Source: an uncultured Clostridia bacterium (GTDB lineage Bacteria > Bacillota > Clostridia > TANB77 > CAG-508). From it: a DNA stretch of 63,139 nt. Made by a program: the position numbers and the translations under genes. The stretch covers positions 1 to 63,139 of the forward strand of contig CAOPES010000010.1 in NCBI GenBank assembly GCA_948502395.1, given 5' to 3'. Shown one piece after another: positions 46,747 to 54,997 of this stretch (the stretch's first letter is position 1; each line of letters opens with the position of its first letter). The notes under the pieces were generated by a model. The model did no database searches. It saw nothing but the letters and a program-made list of their open reading frames with translations, and was not told where the DNA came from.

Positions 46747-47691
46747 TTATCCTTTATATTCTCCACCATTTATATGCATAACCTGACCAGTAACATAAGA
46801 CGAATCTTCACTTGCTAAATAAATAAACAACGGTGCTATCTCATAAGGATGGCCAGCCCTTCCCATTGGTGCATCTGAACCAAGTGTGGGTATTTTTGCA
46901 GCCTCCCAACAAGCTGGTTGCAATGGAGTCCAAAACACACCAGGAGAAACTGCATTTACTCTTATATTTTTATCTGCTAAATTAGTAGCAAGCGATCTTG
47001 TAAATCCCACAATTGCCCCTTTACTTGTTACATAGTCTATTAACTCTGGTTCTCCTTTAAAAGTTGTAATTGATGTTACATTTATAATACTTGCTCCTGG
47101 TTGCATATATTTTAATGCTCTCTTAGTTAAATAAAACATTGAATATATATTTGTTTTCATAGTTAAATCAAATTGTTCATCTGTTATATCTAATAAACTC
47201 TTTTGTTGATATTGTACTCCTGCATTATTCACTAATATATCAATTTTGTTAAATTTATTTATTGTTTCTTCCACAATTTTATCACAAAAGTTCGTATCTT
47301 TTATATCTCCTGAAAGTAATAAACATGCTCCCCCCATTCTTTCAATAAACTCTTTTGTTTCTTCTGCATCTTTATGCTCATCATAATAAGCAATTACAAC
47401 TGTTGCTCCTTCTTTTGCAAATCCCACTGCAACAGCTCTTCCAATTCCTGAATCCCCACCTGTTATAATAGCAACTTTATTATATAATTTCCCTGATGCT
47501 CGATAATATGGATTATTAAATATCGGCCTTGGTGTCATCAAGTATTCCATTCCTGGTTGTTTATCTTGATGTTGTGGTGGAAACTCTATCTTGTAATCTT
47601 TGCATATCCTGCCATAGCCTTGGTGGTCTATGTATTTTAGCCCATAGTCATCCTGCCCATTATCATTTGAAGTATAATAATCATAATTCAT
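46747..47691 (-). CDS. Short-chain dehydrogenase/reductase
   Basis: NAD(P)-dependent oxidoreductase of 314 residues in the YhdF/YghA-like SDR group. N-terminal extension with QPGMEYLMTPRPIF, cofactor motif AIITGGDSGIGRAVAVGFAK, NNAGVQYQ, catalytic YVTSKGAIVGF and the ending SSYVTGQVMHINGGEY. The ATG at 47691 has AGAGGTG six bases upstream; GTG at 47700 is not preferred. Substrate unknown; stress-related in homologues. Confidence 0.92.
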   Translation of the reverse strand: MNYDYYTSNDNGQDDYGLKYIDHQGYGRICKDYKIEFPPQHQDKQPGMEYLMTPRPIFNNPYYRASGKLYNKVAIITGGDSGIGRAVAVGFAKEGATVVIAYYDEHKDAEETKEFIERMGGACLLLSGDIKDTNFCDKIVEETINKFNKIDILVNNAGVQYQQKSLLDITDEQFDLTMKTNIYSMFYLTKRALKYMQPGASIINVTSITTFKGEPELIDYVTSKGAIVGFTRSLATNLADKNIRVNAVSPGVFWTPLQPACWEAAKIPTLGSDAPMGRAGHPYEIAPLFIYLASEDSSYVTGQVMHINGGEYKG

Positions 47692-47834
47692 TTTTTTCAC
47701 CTCTATTATCTATATTTTAGCTGTTCACCAAATGTGCATGTTTAACAATACTTTAATTTGTTTTAAAAACTAGCTTTATTTATAGATTCTGTAACAATTT
47801 CTTATTTCTTTCATATATTATATTAGGTGATTTT

Positions 47835-48753
47835 ATGGCAATTGTACAAACAAATATTAATTACACGTATGAAACTATGATTTCCAATCTACACGAACTA
47901 AACACTACATACCCATTTTTACAGATACAAAATGCAGGATATAGTGTGCTTGGAAAAAGTCTTCCTGTTGTAAGACTTGGCCGTGGTCAAAAAGAAGTTT
48001 TTTATTCTGCTTCCTTTCACGCTCAAGAATGGATTACAACTGTCCTACTTATGAAATTTATAGAAAATTACTGCGTGGCATATGTTAATAATACTAGTAT
48101 TTATGGAAATAAAATTAGAAATTTGTTTCGTTCTACTTCCATTTATATTATGCCTATGGTTAATCCTGACGGTGTAGATTTAGTAACTGGATTTTATCAG
48201 CCAAATAGTACTATATACAATTCTTTCAAAAACATTTCTGATAAATATCCTGATATTCCTTTTCCTGACGGATGGAGAGCAAATTTCAATGGTGTAGATT
48301 TAAATTTACAATTCCCTGCACGGCTGGGAAAATGCAAAAAGAATAAAATATGAGCAAGGCTTTACTTCCCCTGCTCCACGTGATTTTGTAGGATTTAATC
48401 CTTTAACAGAACCTGAAAGCTTAGCGATATACAATTTTACACTACTACATAATTTTAGATTGGTTATAGCTTACCATACACAAGGGCAAGAAATTTATTG
48501 GCAGTTTCAAAATTTCAGACCACCTCAAAGTCTTTATATTGGAACTAGATTTGCTCAATCTAGTGGCTATAAATTGGCTGATACACCTTATAATTCTAGT
48601 TTTGCTGGTTATAAGGATTGGTTTATTCAAGACTATAATAGGCCTGGATTTACTATTGAAGCTGGTATTGGTATAAATCCGCTTCCAATTTCTCAATTTG
48701 ATGAAATTTATCGTGATAATGTTGGAATTTTAATTCTTGGAGCTGTTTTATAA
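47835..48753 (+). CDS. M14 zinc carboxypeptidase (gamma-D-Glu-diaminopimelate endopeptidase type), +1 frameshift at CGG
   Basis: Metallopeptidase likely to cut muropeptide stems. Zinc motif SFHAQEWIT (H-x-x-E), MPMVNPDGVDLVTG, GVDLNLQFPA, then VIAYHTQGQEIYW (third zinc His) and FTIEAGIG (catalytic Glu). The zero frame leaves the family at GCA CGG CTG and stops at 48353. Skipping C at 48321 gives PAGWENAKRIKYEQGFT and an open frame of 143 more codons to TAA at 48753, about 305 residues, as expected. Both catalytic parts are needed, so the gene works only if the frame is shifted or the base is an error. No signal peptide is seen. Confidence 0.9.
48321..48323 (+). other. CGG +1 frameshift site in the M14 peptidase gene
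   Basis: CCT GCA CGG CTG GGA. Dropping C at 48321 gives GCA GGC TGG GAA, matching the family's PAGWE. Confidence 0.8.
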
Positions 48754-48785
48754 AAGAACAAAGGCTTTCATGGTCTTTGTTCTTT
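48753..48785. terminator. Bidirectional terminator
   Basis: A perfect 11-bp stem (AAAGAACAAAG / CTTTGTTCTTT) between the ends of two converging genes; it abuts the restored M14 peptidase stop. Confidence 0.8.
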
Positions 48786-49242
48786 ATTTCTCCCTATTAT
48801 TTACTATTTCTTGTTTTATATCATTTATAGCATTTTTCAAATACTGTGTTGCCTGTTCATCGTAAATATAGCTTCCATTCACCTTTCTAACCACATCTCT
48901 CAATTGAACATTTTGTGGCAAATCTTTTTCAAAAGCAATATATTTACATTCAAGATTATTTTTATACTGAGTTACTTTATATCTGTGAAGTTCATCATTA
49001 TCATATTTATTTGTCACAATAAATACTTCTCCCTTACTTAAATCACATAGCTCTTTTTTAAAGTATTCTTGTAAAAAATCAAATTCTCTTTTCTCAAACT
49101 CCAATTCTTCTTCATCTGTTAATTGTACATTATTATTTTGATTGTTTGCATTTTCTAATGTTTTACCCAATTCTTGTATAAAATTTTTAACAAATTCGCT
49201 CTGTGATAATTTTTCTGTTATTTTGTTTAAGTTTAACTCCAA
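48784..49242 (-). CDS. Hypothetical protein, TTG start
   Basis: Not recognised. A 152-residue, highly charged soluble protein: N-terminal helices (MELNLNKITEKLSQSEFVKN), an acidic segment (LTDEEELEFEKREFDFLQEY) and a small beta-like part (GEVFIVTNKYDNDELHRYKV). TTG at 49242 follows AAGGAGG by five bases and is clearly the start. It sits 13 bases after the nuclease gene, probably in an operon with it; whether it is an inhibitor or regulator is unknown. Confidence 0.75.
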   Translation of the reverse strand: MELNLNKITEKLSQSEFVKNFIQELGKTLENANNQNNNVQLTDEEELEFEKREFDFLQEYFKKELCDLSKGEVFIVTNKYDNDELHRYKVTQYKNNLECKYIAFEKDLPQNVQLRDVVRKVNGSYIYDEQATQYLKNAINDIKQEIVNNREK

Positions 49243-49255
49243 TTCTTCCTCCTTG

Positions 49256-50014
49256 TTAATTTTTTATCATTTTAGCCTGTCCTGTATAATAATCAATTTC
49301 AAAGTTTTCTTGCACATTGTATATGAATTTATTAAAACAAATTCCTTCTTCTTCGACTGACTTTGCTTCTATTTCAACACCTGTTGCTAACTGATTTTCG
49401 TCTTTATAAATAGGTGTTACTCTATATAAAATATGATAATCTTTTCCTTCTTTGTTTTTTAATTTAACCCAGCTTGCAATCATATTTTCATATTCTATCA
49501 TAGCTGAATTCATATCACGTGTACCTGTAATTAAATTTTTCTTATTGTTGTTTTCGTTTCCTAATTGCCACGCAATTAAATGACATCTTTCATATAGATG
49601 CTTGCTGTTATTTTCTCCATATAAATATTGAACCCAGCCAGTAGGTTTATATGAAAGACTTTCTCTCTTTGTTCCTTGCGGTGGCATTGTGTATTTACAT
49701 ATATTTGCAAATGCTACTCCTGCTCTATTTAGGTCATCTAGGTTTGAATAATATTCAAAATCTTCTGTGCTCATATCTTTTTCTTCAAAATATGGAACAT
49801 CATTATTAATGCTGATAACTATCTCTCCTGCATATTGCGGAATGTCGGCTATATCGATGTTCGCATTAGTAGTTGTTTGGGTTGTTTCGGCCTCATTTAA
49901 AATATTCTCTAACCATCCATTTTGTTGTGCTATATATTCGAATACCCCTAAAACTATTACGATTATTAAAGTTATTATAAATTTTACTAATTTCGTTTTT
50001 TGTTTTTTGTTCAT
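49256..50014 (-). CDS. Membrane-anchored DNA/RNA non-specific endonuclease (EndA/NucA-like)
   Basis: A signal anchor (FIITLIIVIVLGVFEYIA, about residues 10-27) places the domain outside. The core has PTGWVQYLYGENNSKHLYER, then ERCHLIAWQLGNENNNKKNL and ITGTRDMNSAMIEYEN. This corresponds to the DRGH-type motif of EndA, with ERCH here, followed by the Asn-rich metal site. Related enzymes degrade external DNA during uptake or for nutrition. The ATG at 50014 has AGGAGA upstream. 252 residues. The cysteine in the motif is unusual. Confidence 0.85.
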   Translation of the reverse strand: MNKKQKTKLVKFIITLIIVIVLGVFEYIAQQNGWLENILNEAETTQTTTNANIDIADIPQYAGEIVISINNDVPYFEEKDMSTEDFEYYSNLDDLNRAGVAFANICKYTMPPQGTKRESLSYKPTGWVQYLYGENNSKHLYERCHLIAWQLGNENNNKKNLITGTRDMNSAMIEYENMIASWVKLKNKEGKDYHILYRVTPIYKDENQLATGVEIEAKSVEEEGICFNKFIYNVQENFEIDYYTGQAKMIKN

Positions 50015-50056
50015 ATTTTGTCTCCTATGCACCTAGATTTTGTCATTTGTAGTTTA

Positions 50057-50707
50057 CTACATATTTATTTTGTTATTATAAACTTTGTCCAAAAACTCAT
50101 CTGGATAAACTTTATCTAAAAATACGTCTATTTGATTTTTAGGTTCTATGTTTTTACGTCTTTCATCTTGTCTTGCACCAGCCATACAAGAAATTGTAAT
50201 ATCAAATGCCATAAATAGCATAACAAAAACAGTAAGAATTCTTACCCATCTTTTGTGTATAAGTGGCTGTATTGCTTGTAATGCTGGATAAACTATTTTT
50301 AAAAATGCTACTGCTATGATTCCCCAATAAAAACAATATTCTAAACTTGTTCTTCCATTAAGGTTCATAAATTGTTTGCTGTAATCCCAAGAAATCGTTC
50401 CAAATAATATTTCTTGAAAAAATGAGCATAGGTATTCTAAGATTCCTCCCATAAGCATTCCTGAAAAGAAGGCTTCTTTTGGCTCTTTTATTTTCGTTAT
50501 TAATATGTAATATGCAACTGCACCTATTCCATAAATTTGTACAAATGGACCATATACTAGTCCTTGCCTTATTACTATTGTTCTTGTGTAAATTAGGCCA
50601 TATGCCATTTCTGCGAAAAATCCAAATACACTTCCTATCATAAATACCCAAAATATTATAATTATCCAATTTATTATTTTTGCTATTTTACTATTTTTCT
50701 TTTCCAT
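50057..50707 (-). CDS. Membrane protein of the PF06541-type (putative ABC transporter permease)
   Basis: A 216-residue protein with five predicted helices. GLIYTRTIVIRQGLVYGPFV, QIYGIGAVAYYIL and LFGTISWDYSKQFMNLNGR are typical of this widespread Firmicutes family, whose function is not established. The ATG at 50707 follows GGGG by six bases; two ATGs further upstream (50719, 50737) lack a site. The cytoplasmic end is charged. Divergent from the giant hairpin unit. Confidence 0.8.
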   Translation of the reverse strand: MEKKNSKIAKIINWIIIIFWVFMIGSVFGFFAEMAYGLIYTRTIVIRQGLVYGPFVQIYGIGAVAYYILITKIKEPKEAFFSGMLMGGILEYLCSFFQEILFGTISWDYSKQFMNLNGRTSLEYCFYWGIIAVAFLKIVYPALQAIQPLIHKRWVRILTVFVMLFMAFDITISCMAGARQDERRKNIEPKNQIDVFLDKVYPDEFLDKVYNNKINM

Positions 50708-50764
50708 ATTTTTCCCCATGTGTTTTATTGAAGTCATTATATACCAAATGTTATTAAAATGGAA

Positions 50765-50793
50765 GAGACAAATTAAAAATATTATGCTATAAT
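50765..50793 (+). promoter_or_regulatory. Extended -10 promoter driving the giant hairpin
   Basis: GAGACA (50765-50770), 17-base spacer and TGCTATAAT (extended -10, TATAAT at 50788-50793). Transcription should start near 50800-50801, the first bases of the palindrome. Confidence 0.65.
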
Positions 50794-50798
50794 GTTTC

Positions 50799-51216
50799 TG
50801 GTTAATGGGTTGAAAAAGCTTTTGGGAGACAGTGGGAGCAAGTTTTAGTTTTTATTTTGTTCATTTCATTTGATAAGAATTTGTACGTTTATAAAAAAAG
50901 GAGCTTTCACTCAGGCTCAAGTAATTATTTTATTTTTTGAGTAAATTATGAATGTGCCTTGGAATAAGTTTAGAAATTCTCCAATTATTTTATGGAAAGA
51001 GTTCGTGCGTGACACGGAAGGGTGCCATAAAATAATTTTAGAATTTCTTAGCTTATGGAAAAAACCGAAGAATTTATGAAAAAAATAAAATAATTACTTG
51101 CCCGCGAACATTACTTTTTTTATAAACGTACATATTCTATATCTCATTCCAATCAAATCATAAAAACTAAAACTTGCTCCCACTGTCTCCCAAAAGCTTT
51201 TTCAATTCATTAACCA
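50799..51216 (+). ncRNA. 418-base giant imperfect hairpin, candidate structured RNA or fold-back element
   Basis: Four paired blocks alternate with loops. The outer arms are about 55 bases (50799-50855 with 51160-51216). Next come 50882-50900 with 51114-51132 (19 perfect), 50918-50938 with 51080-51100 (21 perfect) and 50972-50995 with 51025-51048 (2 mismatches). The top carries CGTG-CGTGA-CACG. The two differences in the outermost arm are G opposite T, so both pair as G-U in RNA. It has no coding frame and ends 22 bases before the next gene's start, so it could be that gene's 5' leader. It is not a family I know; it is twice the length of 6S RNA. Confidence 0.65.
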
Positions 51217-51238
51217 CTAATACAATTTGGAGGATATT

Positions 51239-52807
51239 ATGATAATTATTAACAATATAAAAATAAGGAAAAATCTTTCTTCAAATGAAATTTTTGAAGA
51301 AACCATTAAGAAAAATAAAATACGAAAAGAAGATGTTTTAGAATGGCATATAACTAAAAAATCTATTGATGCTAGAAACAAACAAGATGTACATTACACT
51401 TACGCTATTGCTTTTAAGTTAAAAAATGAACACAAATATAAACATTTTCATAAAGCTCCTGAAATTAATCTACCTGAAATAAGAACAAATAATTTAAAAA
51501 ATAAACAACCTGTTGTAGTAGGTGCTGGACCTAGCGGTTTATTTGCTGCTCTTACTCTTATTCAAAATGGACTTGCCCCTATTGTTATTGAACAAGGAGA
51601 ATGTGTTGAAAGTAGGCAAAATACAGTTGATAAATTTTTGAAAGAAGGTAAATTAAATCCCCTTTCTAATGTTCAGTTTGGTGAAGGTGGTGCTGGTACT
51701 TTTTCCGACGGGAAGCTTACTACTGGTATTAGCAGTCCTTTTTGCAAAAAAGTTTTACAAGAATTTGTTAACTTTGGAGCTCCTGAGCAAATTCTATATC
51801 TCTCTAAACCACACATTGGAACTGATAATTTAGTTCATATTGTTAAGAATATTAGAGAATATATAATTTCTAAAGGTGGAAAGTTTCTTTTTAATACCAA
51901 AGTTATAAATTTTAATACTGAAAATAGCAAGATATCTTCTGTTGTTTGTATAAATAAACAAAATAAAACAACTGCAATTCCTACTTCTCATCTAATTCTT
52001 GCAATTGGTCATAGTTCAAGAGATACTTTTGAGATGTTATATAAAAATGGTGTTAATATGGAAAAGAAAAACTTTTCTGTCGGTGTTAGAATTGAGCATT
52101 TACAAAAAGATATTAATAAAGCTCAATATGGTACAGATACTAAGTTAAAATTACCTCCTGCTGAGTACAAATTGTCTTATCACTCTCCTAATGGCCGTTC
52201 TTGCTATACTTTTTGTATGTGCCCTGGTGGTGTTGTAATGGCTTCTTCAAGCGACCCAAACACTATTGTTACTAATGGTATGAGTTACTTTTTAAGAGAC
52301 GGAGTCAACGCTAACTCTGCTGTTTTGGTTAACGTTGTTCCAGAAGATTTTGAAGACCCTTCTCCACTTAGCGGTGTATATTTTCAAAAGGCTTTAGAAG
52401 AAAAAGCTTTTGTTTTAGGTGGCTCTAATTACTTTGCTCCTATTCAAAGGTTAGAAGATTTTATAAAAAATAAAAAGTCTGAATTTATAGGTACTATAAA
52501 ACCAAGCTATTTACCAGGTGTTACTTTATCTAATTTGAATGAGATTTTACCTGATTTTGTTGCTACTACTTTAAAAGAAGGTATTAGTTATTTTGATACT
52601 AAACTTAAAGGTTTTGCTAACCCTGATAGTATTTTAACTGGTTTAGAAACTCGTAGTTCTTCTCCTGTTAAAATTCCTAGAAATGAATGTTTTGTTAGCA
52701 ACATTTCTGGAATTTATCCTTGTGGAGAAGGTGCTGGATATGCTGGTGGAATTATGTCTGCGGCTGTTGACGGTATTAAGTGTGCTATTGCTGTTCTTGC
52801 GGATTGA
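51239..52807 (+). CDS. FAD-dependent dehydrogenase (YdiJ/HI0933-like NAD(FAD)-utilising family)
   Basis: Flavoprotein of 522 residues. It has a small N-terminal domain (about 1-80), then the dinucleotide-binding motif PVVVGAGPSGLFAALTLIQN at about 90. FGEGGAGTFSDGKLTTGI and a C-terminal GIYPCGEGAGYAGGIMSAAV with FAD contacts follow. The group is conserved in Firmicutes, with unclear substrate. ATG at 51239 has GGAGG seven bases upstream; the TTG at 51227 would bury that site. Its last 23 bases overlap the end of the convergent cysteine desulfurase gene. Confidence 0.88.
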   Translation: MIIINNIKIRKNLSSNEIFEETIKKNKIRKEDVLEWHITKKSIDARNKQDVHYTYAIAFKLKNEHKYKHFHKAPEINLPEIRTNNLKNKQPVVVGAGPSGLFAALTLIQNGLAPIVIEQGECVESRQNTVDKFLKEGKLNPLSNVQFGEGGAGTFSDGKLTTGISSPFCKKVLQEFVNFGAPEQILYLSKPHIGTDNLVHIVKNIREYIISKGGKFLFNTKVINFNTENSKISSVVCINKQNKTTAIPTSHLILAIGHSSRDTFEMLYKNGVNMEKKNFSVGVRIEHLQKDINKAQYGTDTKLKLPPAEYKLSYHSPNGRSCYTFCMCPGGVVMASSSDPNTIVTNGMSYFLRDGVNANSAVLVNVVPEDFEDPSPLSGVYFQKALEEKAFVLGGSNYFAPIQRLEDFIKNKKSEFIGTIKPSYLPGVTLSNLNEILPDFVATTLKEGISYFDTKLKGFANPDSILTGLETRSSSPVKIPRNECFVSNISGIYPCGEGAGYAGGIMSAAVDGIKCAIAVLAD

Positions 52808-53957
52808 TTTTTCTTAATCTTTCAACTATTTCTTTTAAGTTTTCTACTAGATAATCAATGTCCACTTTTGTATTTTCTTCATCAAAAGTGGTTCTAAGTG
52901 CTGAAAATGCTTGGCTTGGTGTACAGCCTATTGCTGTTAAAACATGTGAAGGCTCAGGTGAACCAGTTGAACAAGCTGAACCACTTGATGCACAAATTCC
53001 TTTTGCATCTAAATTTAATAATAAGGCTTCCCCGTCTACTCCTTCAAAAGAGAAGTTAGCATTTCCGGGAAGTCTATTTTCTAGCTTTCCGTTTAGCTTA
53101 ACATTTGGTATTGTTTCCTTTACTCTTGAAATATAATAATTTCTAAGTTCTTGTAAATATCTAATATGATTAGCCATATTCATTCTAGCTAATTCGCATG
53201 CTTTTCCTAAACCTACAATTCCAGCTACATTTTCTGTTCCACCCCTTTTGTTTCTTTCTTGATGTCCACCGTCTATAAATTTTTCAAATTCTATTCCTTC
53301 TCTTACATATAATGCTCCTATTCCTTTTGGCGCATGTATTTTGTGTCCTGACAATGATAACATATCAATTCCCATTTTTTTAACATTTATTGGTACATTT
53401 CCACATGCTTGAACACTATCTGTGTGAAATACTATATTATGCATTTTTGCTATTTTAGCTATTTCTGTAACAGGCTGAATTGTCCCTATTTCATTATTTG
53501 CAAACATAATACTTATTAACATTGTGTCATATCTAATAGAATTTTTTAGTTCTTCTAAGTCTACCACACCTTCTGAATTTACATTTAAATATGTCACGGA
53601 GTACCCTTGTCTTTGTAAAAATTGACATGTATGCAATACCGCTGGATGTTCTATTTTAGATGTTATTATGTGCCTTTTTCTATGTGCATTAGCATATGCA
53701 ATTCCTTTTATTGCTGTATTATCACTTTCTGAACCACAACCTGTAAAGTATATTTCATGTGGTTTACATCCAATTAAATTTGCAACTTGTTCTCTTGCTT
53801 TTTCTATTGCTTTTTTTGCTTCTCTTCCTACTGAATACATTGATGACGGATTTCCGTATTTACTTTTTAAATATGGCATCATTTCTTCTAGCACTTCGGG
53901 CTTTATACTTGTTGTTGCTGCATTATCAAAATATTTTATATCCATAAATAAACTCAT
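52785..53957 (-). CDS. Cysteine desulfurase (NifS/IscS family)
   Basis: PLP enzyme that frees sulfur from cysteine for Fe-S clusters or tRNA thiolation. YFDNAATTSIKPEVLEEMMP at the start, FHTDSVQACG, SLSGHKIHAPKGIGALYV (PLP lysine), GGHQERNKRGGTENVAGIVG and the active loop SSGSACSTGSPEPSHVL. At 390 residues it is complete. AAAGGAAGG precedes the ATG. No iscU or thiI is next to it, so its acceptor is unknown. Its tail overlaps the convergent FAD gene. Confidence 0.94.
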   Translation of the reverse strand: MSLFMDIKYFDNAATTSIKPEVLEEMMPYLKSKYGNPSSMYSVGREAKKAIEKAREQVANLIGCKPHEIYFTGCGSESDNTAIKGIAYANAHRKRHIITSKIEHPAVLHTCQFLQRQGYSVTYLNVNSEGVVDLEELKNSIRYDTMLISIMFANNEIGTIQPVTEIAKIAKMHNIVFHTDSVQACGNVPINVKKMGIDMLSLSGHKIHAPKGIGALYVREGIEFEKFIDGGHQERNKRGGTENVAGIVGLGKACELARMNMANHIRYLQELRNYYISRVKETIPNVKLNGKLENRLPGNANFSFEGVDGEALLLNLDAKGICASSGSACSTGSPEPSHVLTAIGCTPSQAFSALRTTFDEENTKVDIDYLVENLKEIVERLRKINPQEQQ

Positions 53958-54013
53958 TCCTTCCTTTAATTCTCTTGCTGTATATTCATTTATTACATTA
54001 TATTCAATTTTGA

Positions 54014-54868
54014 CTATAATATTGATTTAATTTTCCCCAAATTTTCCATTACTGCTCTATAACCATATTTATAACAGCTATCTAATTTTTCTACATCTAA
54101 AAGCCCTGTTTTATCTGTTTTTATTGTTAATACAAAGTCACTATTTTCTAAGTTTTCTTCTGAAATTTTATTTCCCATAATGTCTATTGTTCTCATAGCT
54201 AAGTCCATAATATTGCTTTCTTTATTAATGTCATCTGCCTTGAAATTAATTGCTATTACTTTGTCTGCACCTTGCTTCCTAACTTCATTAACTGGTACAT
54301 TATCTAACATTCCACCGTCTAAAAATTGGTGAGTTTCAAATTCGCATGGGCAAAATACAGCAGGAAAACTGCTACTTGCTCTCACTGCTTTTCCTATTGA
54401 TATATTTGTTATATATTGACTTTTATCTTCTGAGTTTTTTGGTACTCTATTTGTAAATATATATTCTTTTGCTTCTCCTACGTCCACTGCTGGAATTACC
54501 AATGGCATTCTTTTTATATCTTTTATTGTATTTACTCCTTTTCTCCTTGCCAAACTGTTATAAACCTCTTCTATACTATTTCCTGTTTTTAACCCTGTAA
54601 TTTCTACCTTTTTACTCATCATATAATTTCTAATTCCAGATATAATCGATGCTGAATTTATTCCTGCAATATCTTTTGAATACCTTTTAAACAATATGTA
54701 AATGTAATATGGCGAATACCCTAGAGCATATAAAGATGATATTAAAGCTCCTGCACTTGTTCCTCCTATTACATCTATTCTTATCCCATTATCCTCAAAT
54801 GCTTTTAATGCTCCTGCATGTGCAATGCCTCTAATTCCACCACCTGATAAAGCTACTCCTAATTTCAA
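54014..54868 (-). CDS. Patatin-like phospholipase
   Basis: Serine acyl hydrolase of the RssA/YchK type, 284 residues. LGVALSGGGIRGIAHAGALK (oxyanion glycines), nucleophile GTSAGALIS (G-x-S-x-G) and Asp in FLDGGMLDNVP (DGG) form the catalytic dyad. The start is the TTG at 54868, six bases after AAGGAGGGG; the ATG at 54886 would place that ribosome site inside the gene. Lipid substrate unknown. It lies downstream of the desulfurase's promoter side with the same strand, possibly in one unit. Confidence 0.93.
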   Translation of the reverse strand: MKLGVALSGGGIRGIAHAGALKAFEDNGIRIDVIGGTSAGALISSLYALGYSPYYIYILFKRYSKDIAGINSASIISGIRNYMMSKKVEITGLKTGNSIEEVYNSLARRKGVNTIKDIKRMPLVIPAVDVGEAKEYIFTNRVPKNSEDKSQYITNISIGKAVRASSSFPAVFCPCEFETHQFLDGGMLDNVPVNEVRKQGADKVIAINFKADDINKESNIMDLAMRTIDIMGNKISEENLENSDFVLTIKTDKTGLLDVEKLDSCYKYGYRAVMENLGKIKSIL

Positions 54869-54950
54869 TTTAAACCCCTCCTTCATATATAGTATTTACT
54901 CCTTTATATGAAGTTAAACCTAAAAAGTTGATAATTATAATTATACACAA

Positions 54951-54992
54951 AGGGGCCTGATAAAAAATTTATATATTTTAAATCAAACCCCT
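54951..54992 (-). terminator. Hairpin after the WG-repeat gene
   Basis: Minus-strand AGGGGTTTGAT / ATCAGGCCCCT: 11 pairs, two as G-U, so formed on the minus transcript. The T tail is short, so it may be a weak terminator. Confidence 0.5.
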
Positions 54993-54997
54993 ATTTT

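Noticed and set aside
50799..51216. 6S RNA, retron or group II intron for the giant hairpin
   Set aside because: It is about twice as long as 6S RNA and lacks its single central bubble. No reverse transcriptase is nearby, and no intron domain V is visible.
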